From JBQLZO01 sp052168315 (GTDB taxonomy: Bacteria > Planctomycetota > Phycisphaerae > Phycisphaerales > UBA1924): DNA of 64,000 bases. The notes below the pieces were generated by a model that did no database searches, had not been told where the DNA came from, and worked only from the letters and a program-made list of their open reading frames with translations. The stretch is taken from NCBI GenBank assembly GCA_052168315.1, contig JBQLZO010000056.1, forward strand, positions 1-64,000. Reading direction: 5' to 3'. Positions 41,563 through 49,946 of this stretch are shown here, piece after piece. A program made the position numbers and the translations under genes. Numbering within the stretch: position 1 is the first letter of the stretch; the number at the start of each line of letters is the position of its first letter.

Positions 41563-42026
41563 CCGCCCAGCCCCTTCCACGCCGCGATGCACATCCCGAT
41601 GGCCAGCGCCGCCCGCCCGGACCACGCCACGGTCCTGATCCAGTTCGTGCGCACCAGCCGGGCGACGAGCGCGGCATCGAACCGCTTCGCCAGGCGCTGG
41701 TGCATCGGCCCCTGAAGCGTCGCCGTGGAGATCCAGTTCACCAGCAGCAGCCCGAACCCGCCCCACAGCATCCACGCCGGGAGCGCGGCGGGGCGCACGA
41801 TCAGCAGCCCCACCACGCCGACCCCCTCAAGCAACATCATCGGCCCGACGATCGGCCCGATCCGCCGCATGTGGGCCCGCTCGTACCGCGCGAATCGCTC
41901 TGCGCCGCCCTCATCGCCGACCATCGCGAACAACGGATAGTGCACGAGCTGCATCGTCCAGATGAGCCCCGCCATGAACACGCTGGCCACCGCCTGCACG
42001 ACCAGGAGCCAATCAACCGGCGTCAT
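41559..42026 (-). CDS. Four-helix membrane protein of the photolyase operon
   Basis: 155 residues with four predicted transmembrane helices (about 4-26, 58-80, 82-101, 132-150). The sequence QLVHYPLFAMVG in the first loop and the overall plan resemble small DUF1772-like integral membrane proteins. Function is unknown. Its ATG overlaps the SOUL gene stop and its stop overlaps the photolyase ATG, so all three are translated as a unit. That suggests a role tied to the photolyase or its pigments. Confidence 0.8.
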   Translation of the reverse strand: MTPVDWLLVVQAVASVFMAGLIWTMQLVHYPLFAMVGDEGGAERFARYERAHMRRIGPIVGPMMLLEGVGVVGLLIVRPAALPAWMLWGGFGLLLVNWISTATLQGPMHQRLAKRFDAALVARLVRTNWIRTVAWSGRAALAIGMCIAAWKGLGG

Positions 42027-42880
42027 GGAGCGCGGTCACCGTGCTCGCCGCCGCCATCGACCTCGCCACCGCCATCAACTTTGTCAGGCGCATCGCCCGG
42101 ATCGCCACCGCCCGCATCATCGCTGCGCTCGATGCGCTGCAGGGGCACCTGCACCTCGACCCACCGGTTCGCCGGGGGCGTCATCGGGCCGTTGTACTGG
42201 AACACGCGCACATCGCCGGCCGCCCGCCACTCGTCCTGTCCCTCGAGCCACGCCCGCAGCACCCCGATCTGCTCTTCGAGCATCCGCCCGGTGAACACGC
42301 CCCGCACCCCGCTCGAGAGCACCGTCACCGGCTCGGTGTTCACGACCTCCACGCGCCCATCGGTCTCGATGATCCCCTCTTCCGCCGTGCGATAGAGGAA
42401 CGACATCGTCCACGCCCGCAGCCCCTCCGGGTTGTCCAGCGTCATGCCGTGGTAGTCCATCTCCACCGGCGAGGTCATCGGGATGCTCCGCGCCTCGATG
42501 TGCCGGAACAGCGGCCAGAACCCGCGGTTGCCGGCCCGCATGCTCGCGCCCGCCTCCTCCATCGGCGTGGTGTACTCGGCCCGACGGATCTCCGGATACC
42601 GCTTGATCTCCAGCGCGCCCGGCGGCGTGGGGACCGGATACGCCTCCGGCAGTTCGGTGTCGATCTCGCACGGGGCGATCCGGAAGACGATCCCCCGCTG
42701 GATCACAGCGCTGTCGATGTCGCCGCCGACGCGCTTGACGGTCCACTCCCCCGCAGCATCGCGCTGGACGATCCGCGTCTCGGGGTCGGGCGACCACACA
42801 CGCTCCTCCGCGCCCCGCGCGGGCGCGGAGAGCGCGCAGGCGGTCGTGATGCAACCCAGACTCAGAATCGCTCGCAGCAT
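42023..42880 (-). CDS. SOUL family haem-binding protein, exported
   Basis: A 285-residue protein of the SOUL/HBP family. It starts with a signal peptide (MLRAILSLGCITTACALSAP, cleavage after ARGA). The domain shows YEIRRAEYTT-type strands, RSIPMTSPVEMDY, and the C-terminal block VRVFQYNGPMTPPANRWVEV typical of the family. SOUL proteins bind haem or other tetrapyrroles and hydrophobic ligands. The start is set by CGGAGGA upstream of the ATG. The tail is Asp/Gly-rich. SOUL genes next to photolyases are known from other bacteria, which fits a light-stress role. Confidence 0.9.
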   Translation of the reverse strand: MLRAILSLGCITTACALSAPARGAEERVWSPDPETRIVQRDAAGEWTVKRVGGDIDSAVIQRGIVFRIAPCEIDTELPEAYPVPTPPGALEIKRYPEIRRAEYTTPMEEAGASMRAGNRGFWPLFRHIEARSIPMTSPVEMDYHGMTLDNPEGLRAWTMSFLYRTAEEGIIETDGRVEVVNTEPVTVLSSGVRGVFTGRMLEEQIGVLRAWLEGQDEWRAAGDVRVFQYNGPMTPPANRWVEVQVPLQRIERSDDAGGGDPGDAPDKVDGGGEVDGGGEHGDRAP

Positions 42881-42957
42881 CGCAGTGTCCTCCGTCGTCT
42901 CGCCCGCCGCACGAACTCCCGGCACGCCGTGTAGCGTGCGAAGGGCGCGTCCAAGGC

Positions 42958-43560
42958 TTACGACGGGTTCTCCGCGCCCCCGCCCGCGGATGCACCAGCG
43001 CCCCGCGCCAGCGCGACATAGTCCGGGCGATCCGCCTGCGAGCGGTGCCGATAGGCCTTCACGATCGCGCCATCACGCACCAGGAACGCCCCCTGCATCT
43101 GGAAGGCATCGCCCGTCGCCCCGCCGATCGACTTGCCGATCAGGTGCCCCGCCACCAGCGCCTGGAGCGCCCGCCACCACACCTTCGGGCCGAACAACTG
43201 CCACGGGTTCCCGCGCTTCAGTTCGAACGCCCGATACAACGCCCGATCCGGATCCGCGATCCGCGGCACATCGCCCAGCCCCCGGGCCGCGAACCATCCC
43301 TCGGCTTGGTCTTCCGTGCCCTGGTGCACCAGCACCACCCGCACCCTGCCCCGCTCGATCTCATCCCGCCGTCGCTGGACATCCGCCGCGGCCTCGCGGC
43401 AGAACGGGCACCCGAAGTGCCGCAGGAACACCACCAGCACCGGACCGCGACGGGACATCTCGCCCAGCGATTCGCCGGTGTTCGTGCGGGCGCTGTCCAT
43501 TGCCTCGGCAAGCGAATCCGTGTCCATGTCTGAGTGTAGTGGTGCGAGCCGCTCGGGCAT
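42958..43560 (-). CDS. Thioredoxin-fold peroxiredoxin-like protein (AhpC/TSA_2, SelL type)
   Basis: 200 residues. The active-site motif HFGCPFCREAAADV gives C51 and C54, a CxxC in the place where the SelL group often has selenocysteine. The second half (KVWWRALQALVAGHLIG, QMQGAFLVRDGAIVKAYRHR, then DRPDYVALA) is diagnostic of the AhpC/TSA_2 family. It is likely to detoxify peroxides or reduce oxidised lipids. The ATG overlaps the last base of the SDR stop codon (TGATG), so the genes are coupled. An internal ATG at 43527 is a less likely start. Confidence 0.85.
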   Translation of the reverse strand: MPERLAPLHSDMDTDSLAEAMDSARTNTGESLGEMSRRGPVLVVFLRHFGCPFCREAAADVQRRRDEIERGRVRVVLVHQGTEDQAEGWFAARGLGDVPRIADPDRALYRAFELKRGNPWQLFGPKVWWRALQALVAGHLIGKSIGGATGDAFQMQGAFLVRDGAIVKAYRHRSQADRPDYVALARGAGASAGGGAENPS

Positions 43561-44303
43561 CACTTCGATCGCACCGTGCTCATGCCGCCATCGACGCCGA
43601 TGGTCTGCCCCGTGACATGGGCCTGCTCGGGGTCCAGCAGCCAGCAGATCGCCGAGGCGACCTGCTCCGGCGAGCCGATCCGCGCGTTGGGCGTCATCGC
43701 CTTCGAGGCGTTCAGCGCCGCCTCGTTCTTCACGATCTTCTCGGCCATCGGCGTGTCCGTCAGCCCGGGCGCGACCACATTGAACCGGATCCGCTTGCTC
43801 GCGTACGACGCGGCCGCCGCGAGGGCCAGCGCCTGGATCCCGCCCTTGGCCGCCGCGATCGCCTCGTGCGCTGCGATCCCGTGCCGGGCGACGCACGAGG
43901 ACATCAGCACCACCGATCCGCCATCGTCCTGCCGCTGCATCTGCTTCGCGGCGCTGCGGACCAGCCAGAACGCCGTGTCGAGGTTCCGCCGGATCGTCTC
44001 GCGCCAGTCGTCATCCGTGGTCGAATGGGCCGGCTTGAGCAGGATCGAACCCACGCAGTTCACCGCGCCGGTGATCGTGCCGAACTCGTCCACGCATCGC
44101 TTCACGCCCGCATCGACCACGCCCGGATCGGTCGCATCGCCCGGCGCCGCGATCGCGCCGACCTCCTCGCAGATCGAGCCGAGCCGCGACTCGTCGCGGG
44201 CGATGAGGATGAGGTTCGCGCCGGATGCGCGGAGCCGCCTGGCCGTGGCGGCGCCGATCCCGGTCGAGCCGCCGAGGATGAGATACGCGGGTGTGCTGGA
44301 CAT
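43560..44303 (-). CDS. SDR family protein lacking the catalytic tyrosine
   Basis: A 247-residue short-chain dehydrogenase-like protein. The cofactor motif GGSTGIG lies at residues 11-17, NCVGS replaces NNAG, and the catalytic region reads LMSSCVARHGIAAHEAIAAA then KGG. In classical SDRs the pattern is S-x12-Y-x3-K; here the Tyr position is Ile, while Ser and Lys are kept. A His three residues earlier may substitute. It ends GQTIGVDGGMS as usual. It sits 66 nt after the carotenoid desaturase gene. A redox role on a pigment or lipid is plausible, but loss of Tyr makes ordinary catalysis doubtful. Confidence 0.9.
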   Translation of the reverse strand: MSSTPAYLILGGSTGIGAATARRLRASGANLILIARDESRLGSICEEVGAIAAPGDATDPGVVDAGVKRCVDEFGTITGAVNCVGSILLKPAHSTTDDDWRETIRRNLDTAFWLVRSAAKQMQRQDDGGSVVLMSSCVARHGIAAHEAIAAAKGGIQALALAAAASYASKRIRFNVVAPGLTDTPMAEKIVKNEAALNASKAMTPNARIGSPEQVASAICWLLDPEQAHVTGQTIGVDGGMSTVRSK

Positions 44304-44369
44304 ATCGAAGTGGGGGGTGCGAGGAACGGGAGAGACAGATCAGGATGCACCCCGGGATCAGAAAGGCGA

Positions 44370-46127
44370 TCAACCGGGCTGCCACCGTGCGCCCTGTTCG
44401 ACGCCCACCGGCGACAGATTCAGCCCGAGCCCGGCCCGCTCGCAGATCATCCGCGCTGCGATCTGCGATGAGAGGAAAATCACCGGGAGCCCGGAGCCCG
44501 GGTGCGTGCCCCCGCCCACGAACCACAGCGATTCCAGCCCCGTCGCCTCGTGCCGGGGGCGCTTGTGCAGCATCTGCCCGAGATTGTGCGCGAGGTTGAA
44601 GGTCGCGCCGTGGTTGATGTTCATGCCCGCCCAGTCATCCGGCGTGAGCATCATCTCGTGCTCGATCCGCGAGCCGATGTCGCGGATCCCGAAACGCCGC
44701 TCGAGCTGCTCCAGCATGAGCGTCCGGGCCCGCGCCGACTCGCCTTTCCAGTCCACGCCGCCGACCCGGAGGTTCGGCGTGGGCATCAGCACATACAGCG
44801 CCGACTTCCCGTGCGGCGCCATTGATGGGTCCGTCACCACCGGATTGCACACATACACCGAAGGATCGTCGCTGAGCCCGCCATCGCGGGAGATCTCCGC
44901 GAGGTTCTCCTGGTACCGGCTGGAGACATAGATCGTGTGGTGCGGCAGATCGACCCGCCCGTCGATCCCGAGGTAGAGCATGGCCGTGGAGCACGAGTAG
45001 CGCCGCTCGTCGATCCCCCGCTCGGTCTGCCAACCCGTGATCCGCCGGCGCAGCGCATCGGGCACCAGCTTCTTGAGCGCCCAGGTCGCATCGGCGTTGA
45101 TGAGCACATGGTCGTGCGCGTGCCGCACGCCATCGACGACCACGCCCGTGGCCCTCCGCCCCTCGAACGAGAGCGCCTCGACCGGGCACCCCGTGCGGAT
45201 CTCGCCGCCCAGCTCCTCCACCACGCTCGACATCGCGTGCATCAGCGCGTTGCACCCGCCGATCGGATGCCAGATCCCGTACTCGTACTCGATCAGCGGG
45301 AGGATCGTGAACAGGCTCGGGCAGTCGTACGGCGACATCCCCAGGTACTTGCTCTGGAAGCTCACCGCCAGGCGCACCGCCGGATGCTCGAAGTACTTGC
45401 ACAGCAGCCCGTGCACCGAGAGATGCGGCTTGATGTGCAGCCCCGCCTTCACGCCGTCGGGGCGGACCAGGTCCAGCGGGCTGCGGATCGGGCGACGCAG
45501 GATCGGCTCGGCCGCCTTCAGCTTCGCGCGGTTGTCGCGGATGAACCGATCGAACGCGCCCCCATCCCGCGGATGGATCGCCCCGATCCGCCGGCACATC
45601 GCCGCGATGTCCTGCGTCGCGTCGATGGTCCACGCGCCCTCATCGCGCCCCGCTCCGCCGCCCGGCGCCCGGTCGGCAGCGCCCGGCTTGCCCACGATCA
45701 GGCGGTACATCGGATCCAGCCGCTTGAGCGTCGCGTAGTCCGACAGCCGCCGCCCGGTGCTCGCGAAAATCTCCTCGAGCACATACGGCATCAAAAAGAA
45801 GGTCGGCCCGCGATCGAAGTGGTACGCGCCGCCCAGCGTGATCCGCGCTGTCCTTCCGCCCACCGCCGGCTCGCGCTCGTACACCGTCACCCGCGCACCG
45901 CTGGCGGCCAGCAGCATCGCCGCGCCGAGCCCGCCCGGCCCGGCCCCGACCACGCCGATCGACACCCCGCCCCCGCCGCGATCACCGCCGCCGCTTCCAC
46001 CGCCCCCAGCGCCGCCCCTCCCGACCGCGCCGCCCCCCGCGCGTGCGCCCTCCGGGCGGGACGCGGCAGCGCTCATCGCACCGGGGTGCCCTTCGGTTGT
46101 CGCGGTGGAACTCATCGGCGGGGCCAT
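44370..46127 (-). CDS. CrtI-type carotenoid desaturase (phytoene desaturase family)
   Basis: A 585-residue FAD-dependent desaturase. The dinucleotide motif GVVGAGPGGLGAAMLLAASG and VYEREPAVGGRTARI lie at about residues 40-80. The C-terminus has LWFVGGGTHPGSGLPVIFLS, the hallmark of CrtI/CrtN/CrtO proteins. Substrate (phytoene, diapophytoene or hydroxysqualene) cannot be told from sequence alone. A Gly-rich N-terminal extension of about 40 residues precedes the Rossmann fold and is unusual. The start is uncertain: ATG 46127, 46115 or 46169. It heads the minus-strand light-response cluster. Confidence 0.88.
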   Translation of the reverse strand: MAPPMSSTATTEGHPGAMSAAASRPEGARAGGGAVGRGGAGGGGSGGGDRGGGGVSIGVVGAGPGGLGAAMLLAASGARVTVYEREPAVGGRTARITLGGAYHFDRGPTFFLMPYVLEEIFASTGRRLSDYATLKRLDPMYRLIVGKPGAADRAPGGGAGRDEGAWTIDATQDIAAMCRRIGAIHPRDGGAFDRFIRDNRAKLKAAEPILRRPIRSPLDLVRPDGVKAGLHIKPHLSVHGLLCKYFEHPAVRLAVSFQSKYLGMSPYDCPSLFTILPLIEYEYGIWHPIGGCNALMHAMSSVVEELGGEIRTGCPVEALSFEGRRATGVVVDGVRHAHDHVLINADATWALKKLVPDALRRRITGWQTERGIDERRYSCSTAMLYLGIDGRVDLPHHTIYVSSRYQENLAEISRDGGLSDDPSVYVCNPVVTDPSMAPHGKSALYVLMPTPNLRVGGVDWKGESARARTLMLEQLERRFGIRDIGSRIEHEMMLTPDDWAGMNINHGATFNLAHNLGQMLHKRPRHEATGLESLWFVGGGTHPGSGLPVIFLSSQIAARMICERAGLGLNLSPVGVEQGARWQPG

Positions 46128-46161
46128 CCATCCAGTCAGCGTGCCCGGGCGCGCCGCCCGC

Positions 46162-46180
46162 ATCGACAATCATCGTCGAT
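46162..46180 (-). promoter_or_regulatory. Inverted repeat upstream of the light-response cluster
   Basis: ATCGAC and GTCGAT separated by 7 nt, 35 nt before the desaturase start and within the divergent spacer to the BFD gene. It is placed where a MerR-type light or B12 regulator might bind, but no regulator gene is in the window. This is a candidate only. Confidence 0.3.
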
Positions 46181-46343
46181 CGCCCGGCGGCGTGCGCCCA
46201 TGGTACGAACCCATTCGATCCGGCGTGGGCGGGCGACGCGTGGATGCAACGCCGATGCGCCCGAATCCCGCGCCGATGGGGAATCCGAGCGCCGCCCCGC
46301 GTGAACATCCCGATGCCCCGCCGCCCCGCGGCTATCGTCCGGC

Positions 46344-46670
46344 ATGGAGCCGGACGACCATGTCTGCCTGTGCTTCCGGGTGCCGCTGAGGAAGATCCGC
46401 GCGTACCTCCGGCGCGAGGATCCGCCCGTCGCATCGCTGATCTCCGAGTGCCTCGGCGCGGGCACCGGGTGCCAGTGGTGCGTGCCGTTCCTCAAGGAAC
46501 TCCACCGCCAGCACGCGCAGGGCAACGAATCGCCGGACCTGCGGATCTCGCCGGAGCGGTACGCCAGCCAGCGCACCCGCTACCGCCAGACCGGGCAGCG
46601 CGAGGATGAGCCGCCGGACGCCGGGGAACACCCGCCCGGCGATGCACCCGCCACCGGCGATCAGCCCTGA
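46344..46670 (+). CDS. BFD-like [2Fe-2S] protein
   Basis: A 108-residue protein whose first 55 residues match the bacterioferritin-associated ferredoxin domain: cysteines at 8 and 10 (VCLCFRV) and at 43 and 46 (TGCQWCVPF), the CxC...CxxC set that binds a 2Fe-2S cluster. The tail is hydrophilic and Pro/Asp-rich. Such proteins mobilise iron from bacterioferritin or act as electron carriers; no bacterioferritin is nearby. TATCGT at 46333-46338 lies 5 nt before the ATG and no ribosome-binding site is seen, so it may be leaderless. The stop is followed by a C-rich stretch. Confidence 0.85.
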   Translation: MEPDDHVCLCFRVPLRKIRAYLRREDPPVASLISECLGAGTGCQWCVPFLKELHRQHAQGNESPDLRISPERYASQRTRYRQTGQREDEPPDAGEHPPGDAPATGDQP

Positions 46671-46758
46671 TCCCTCTCACCCCCCAGAGTCCCCTCAGCT
46701 CTTCCGACATCCCGCGGGGTCCCGGTCCCCGTTCATCGAGCCGTCCCACCGCCCGCCA

Positions 46759-47757
46759 TCACTTCCCCCCCGCGCCGCTCGCGGCGGCGTGCCCGATCTC
46801 CTCCACGCTCGCCACGCCGAGGTACTCGCCCACATCCTGCATCGAGAACACGCCCCGCTCGCGCGAGACCGCGTTGGCCGTGGCGACCGCGACGCCCAGC
46901 CGCATCGACTCCTTCCAGTCGCCCGATCGGGTGTACTCGTGCAGCACGCCCGCGAGCAGCGCATCGCCGCACCCGACGGTGGAGGCCACGAGCCCCGGAT
47001 GAACGAACGCGCGGGCCTCGAATTCATGGTCGGGGCCGATGTAGATCGCGCCCTCCGCGCCGCGCGTGGCGATGACATGCTGGACCGACCCGCCGTGCCG
47101 GCGCGTCACGCCCCGGGCCGCGGCGATCGTCTCGTCCCGCGTGCCCGTGGGCATGCCCGCCAGGGTTGAGAGCTCCTGGTTGTTCAGCTTCGCGAGCCAC
47201 ATCGGCTCGCCCCGCAGCGCCGCCAGCGCCGAGGCCGAGGTGTCGACCACCGTCAGCGCGCCGTGGTCCTCCGCCGCGTGCAGCATGGAGCGCAGGTCGC
47301 CCAGGTTCGTGCCCGGCGGGAGCGAGCCGCCGAACGCCACGATCGCGCCCGGGCGCGACAGCATCCGCACCTTGGAAGTGATCCGGCGCACATCGTCGCG
47401 CTGCACCGAGAACCCCTCGGCCCGGATGTGCGTCTCCGTGTCCAGCACCGGGTCCATGATCGTCACATTGTCACGCGTCCGCCCCCGCACGATCAGCAGC
47501 TGCGTGATCACGCGCCCCCCGGCCACATGCTCGAGGTTCTCCTCGAACATCCCGAGCTCACCCCGCCCGATGAACCCCGTCGCGATCGCCCGCGAGCCCA
47601 GGATCCCCAGCGAGCGGGCCAGGTTGATCCCCTTCCCGCCCGGGTACCAGCCCAGGTGCCGCGCCCGCACATGCTCGTTGACGCGGAACTGCGGCGCCTC
47701 GAGCACGCGGTCCACCGCGGGGTTCAGCGTGACGGTGACGATGCGGATCGCGGGCAT
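46759..47757 (-). CDS. 1-phosphofructokinase family sugar kinase (PfkB/FruK type)
   Basis: A 332-residue ribokinase-superfamily kinase of the FruK/LacC group. It shows VTLNPAVDRVLEA at the N-terminus, WYPGGKGINLARSL near residues 37-50, and VASTVGCGDALLAGVLHEY near the C-terminus, where the Asp of G-x-GD is the catalytic base. It likely phosphorylates fructose-1-phosphate or tagatose-6-phosphate. No PTS genes are adjacent. CATAAT lies 6 nt before the ATG with no Shine-Dalgarno, indicating a probable leaderless transcript. Confidence 0.9.
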   Translation of the reverse strand: MPAIRIVTVTLNPAVDRVLEAPQFRVNEHVRARHLGWYPGGKGINLARSLGILGSRAIATGFIGRGELGMFEENLEHVAGGRVITQLLIVRGRTRDNVTIMDPVLDTETHIRAEGFSVQRDDVRRITSKVRMLSRPGAIVAFGGSLPPGTNLGDLRSMLHAAEDHGALTVVDTSASALAALRGEPMWLAKLNNQELSTLAGMPTGTRDETIAAARGVTRRHGGSVQHVIATRGAEGAIYIGPDHEFEARAFVHPGLVASTVGCGDALLAGVLHEYTRSGDWKESMRLGVAVATANAVSRERGVFSMQDVGEYLGVASVEEIGHAAASGAGGK

Positions 47758-47763
47758 GCCGTG

Positions 47764-47769
47764 ATTATG
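47764..47769 (-). promoter_or_regulatory. -10 box 6 nt before the sugar kinase start
   Basis: CATAAT (five of six matches to TATAAT), then CACGGC and the ATG at 47757. This is the strongest of the leaderless-type -10 candidates in the window. Confidence 0.5.
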
Positions 47770-47819
47770 CGCCCCCGGGACGCCCGGCACGAGCGCCCAG
47801 CCCGACAATCGCCCCATCG

Positions 47820-47844
47820 CCCCCCCCCAACTCCCCCCAACTCC
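47820..47844 (+). repeat. C-rich repeat in the pfkB-ligase spacer
   Basis: Nine C, AACT, six C, AACT, then CC. It contains the same 18-mer CCCCCCCCAACTCCCCCC as the tract after htpX. The opposite strand is G-rich with quadruplex potential, in a divergent promoter region. Confidence 0.6.
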
Positions 47845-47924
47845 ACCGACTCTGCCCATCGCCCACGCGCGCTCCGCTCCGCCGCCCGGCGGCATCGCTG
47901 CTGGGGGTTCCCCGCGCCGACCGG

Positions 47925-47930
47925 TACACT
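47925..47930 (+). promoter_or_regulatory. -10 element of the ligase/CBS gene
   Basis: TACACT, identical to the rplK -10 hexamer, followed by a short leader and GGAGG at 47939-47943. No clear -35. Confidence 0.4.
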
Positions 47931-47951
47931 CGCCCCACGGAGGCTCCGCCC

Positions 47952-49892
47952 ATGGGCACGCACGATCTGAGGCACACCGACGACGATGCGCTGCGCCGCG
48001 TCTATGTCCAGTCGCTGCTCCGCGACCTCCAGGGCCTCGAGCGCATGCTCGCCGAGGGCATGGTCGAGTCCGGCGTCGACCGCATCGGGGCCGAGCAGGA
48101 GGTCGTGCTCGTCGACTCGGCCTGGATGCCCGCGCCCGTCAACGACCTCGTGCTCTCGTCCATCGACGACCCGCACTACACCGTCGAACTCGCCCGATTC
48201 AATGTCGAGATCAACCTCGACCCGCTCTCGTTCAGCGGCGACTGCCTCGGCGTGCTCGAGTTCCAGCTCAGCGACCTGCTCGCCCGGCTCCGCATCGCCG
48301 CCCGCGAGCACGATGTCGCGCCCGTCCTGGCCGGCATCCTGCCCTCGCTGGCCAAGCAGGACCTGGCGATCGAGAACATCACCGACCGCCCCCGGTACCA
48401 CGAGCTGAACCGCGCGCTCAACCGGCTCAGCGGCGGGGCCTACGAGCTCAGCCTCAAGGGGCTCGATGAGCTCCATGTCACCCACGACTCGGTCATGCTC
48501 GAGGCCTGCAACACCTCGTTCCAGATCCACTTCCAGGTCAACCCCGCCGACTTCGCCCGCAAGTACAACATCGCCCAGGCCGTGACCGCCCCGGTCCTCG
48601 CCGTCGCGGCCAACTCGCCGCTGCTCTTCGGACGCCGCCTCTGGGCCGAGACCAGGATCGCCCTGTTCGAGCAGTCGCTCGACACCCGCTATGTCTCGAC
48701 CTCGCTCCGCGAGTTCCAGCCCCGCGTCATGTTCGGCACCCACTGGATCGAGGACTCCGTGCTCGACATCTTCCGCGAGGATGTCGCGCGGTTCCGCAGC
48801 CTCTTCTACCAGCCGCCCGATGAGGACCCCATCGCCGTGCTCGACGCCGGGGGCGTGCCCAAGCTCTCGGCCCTCCGGCTGCACAACGGCACCGTCTACC
48901 GCTGGAACCGCGCGTGCTACGGCATCTCCGATGGCCGCCCCCACCTCAGGATCGAGAACCGCGTCATCCCCGCCGGGCCCACCGTCATCGACGAGGTCGC
49001 CAACGCCGCGTTCTGGTTCGGGCTCATGCGCGGCGTCGCCGATCAGCTCGGCGACATCACGCAGCACATGTCCTTCGATGACGCCTCGGCCAACTTCCTC
49101 TCGGCCGCCCGCCTCGGGCTCGATGCGCAGATCACCTGGCCCCGCGCCGGCGGCGCGATGCCCGCGCGCGAGCTCATCGCCCTCAAGCTCCTGCCGCTCG
49201 CCCGACGCGGGCTCGAGGCCGCGGCCATCGATCCGCAGCACATCGACAAGTACCTCGCCGTCATCGAGGCCCGCGTCTCCTCCGGGCACACCGGCGCCAA
49301 GTGGATGCTCGACTCGTGGAACGCCATGGGCGCGCGGGGCTCGCGCTCCGGAAGGCTCGTCTCGCTCACCGCCGCCATGGAGCGCTTCCAGCGCGAGGGC
49401 ACGCCCGTCCACCGCTGGCCGCTGGCCTCCATCGCCGATGCCGGCTCGGACCGCAGGCATGTCCACACCGTCGGGCAGCTCATGGCCACCGACCTGTTCA
49501 CCGTCAACGCCGCCGATGTCATCGACCTCGCGGCCTCGCTCATGGACTGGAAGCACCTGCGCCACATCCCGGTCGAGGACGATGAGCACCGCCTCGTCGG
49601 GCTCGTCTCCCACCGCGCGCTCATGCGCTACCTCATCCAGGCCGCCGCGAACCCTCGCGACAACGCCGATGCCGTGCCGGTCGCCAAGATCATGGAGCCC
49701 AATCCGCTCACGGTCACGCCCGCCACGCCCACCCTCGAAGCCATCCGCCTGATGGATGCCCAGCGCATCACCTGCCTCCCCGTCGTCGATGGCCAGCGCC
49801 TCGTGGGCATCATCACCGAGCACGACCTCATGGACATCGCACGCCCCCTGCTCGAACGCCTGCTCGACGCCCGCCCCACCGCCTCCGACTGA
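47952..49892 (+). CDS. Glutamate-cysteine ligase-like protein fused to a CBS pair
   Basis: 646 residues. Residues about 30-460 match the COG2170/GCS2 carboxylate-amine ligase fold: RIGAEQEVVLVD, NVEINLDPLSF, LEACNTSFQIHFQVNP, and PHLRIENRVIPAGPTVIDE. These ligases form gamma-glutamyl or similar amide bonds with ATP. Residues about 508-645 are two CBS domains (GQLMATDLFTVNAADVIDLA and KIMEPNPLTVTPATPTLEAI, then VVDGQRLVGIITEHDLMD), which usually bind adenine nucleotides. The fusion suggests that ligase activity is controlled by the cell's energy state. GGAGG at 47939-47943 fixes the start. The exact substrate is unknown. Confidence 0.88.
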   Translation: MGTHDLRHTDDDALRRVYVQSLLRDLQGLERMLAEGMVESGVDRIGAEQEVVLVDSAWMPAPVNDLVLSSIDDPHYTVELARFNVEINLDPLSFSGDCLGVLEFQLSDLLARLRIAAREHDVAPVLAGILPSLAKQDLAIENITDRPRYHELNRALNRLSGGAYELSLKGLDELHVTHDSVMLEACNTSFQIHFQVNPADFARKYNIAQAVTAPVLAVAANSPLLFGRRLWAETRIALFEQSLDTRYVSTSLREFQPRVMFGTHWIEDSVLDIFREDVARFRSLFYQPPDEDPIAVLDAGGVPKLSALRLHNGTVYRWNRACYGISDGRPHLRIENRVIPAGPTVIDEVANAAFWFGLMRGVADQLGDITQHMSFDDASANFLSAARLGLDAQITWPRAGGAMPARELIALKLLPLARRGLEAAAIDPQHIDKYLAVIEARVSSGHTGAKWMLDSWNAMGARGSRSGRLVSLTAAMERFQREGTPVHRWPLASIADAGSDRRHVHTVGQLMATDLFTVNAADVIDLAASLMDWKHLRHIPVEDDEHRLVGLVSHRALMRYLIQAAANPRDNADAVPVAKIMEPNPLTVTPATPTLEAIRLMDAQRITCLPVVDGQRLVGIITEHDLMDIARPLLERLLDARPTASD

Positions 49893-49918
49893 CCCCCCCC
49901 AACCCCCCCAGTTTCCCC
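49893..49918 (+). repeat. C-rich element directly after the ligase/CBS stop codon
   Basis: Eight C, AA, seven C, AGTTT, four C, starting immediately after TGA. The 17-mer CCCCCCCCAACCCCCCC recurs at 56941-56957. It lies between two convergent genes. Confidence 0.6.
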
Positions 49919-49946
49919 TTGGGTCGACGAGCTACCTGGGCGCTTC

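Noticed and set aside
38932..41715. Long plus-strand frame across both photolyase genes
   Set aside because: Antisense to two genes with diagnostic motifs; its translation has no recognisable domain.
44937..46304. 455-codon plus-strand frame across the carotenoid desaturase
   Set aside because: Antisense to a gene with clear FAD-binding and C-terminal CrtI motifs; the translation is Arg/His/Pro-rich noise.
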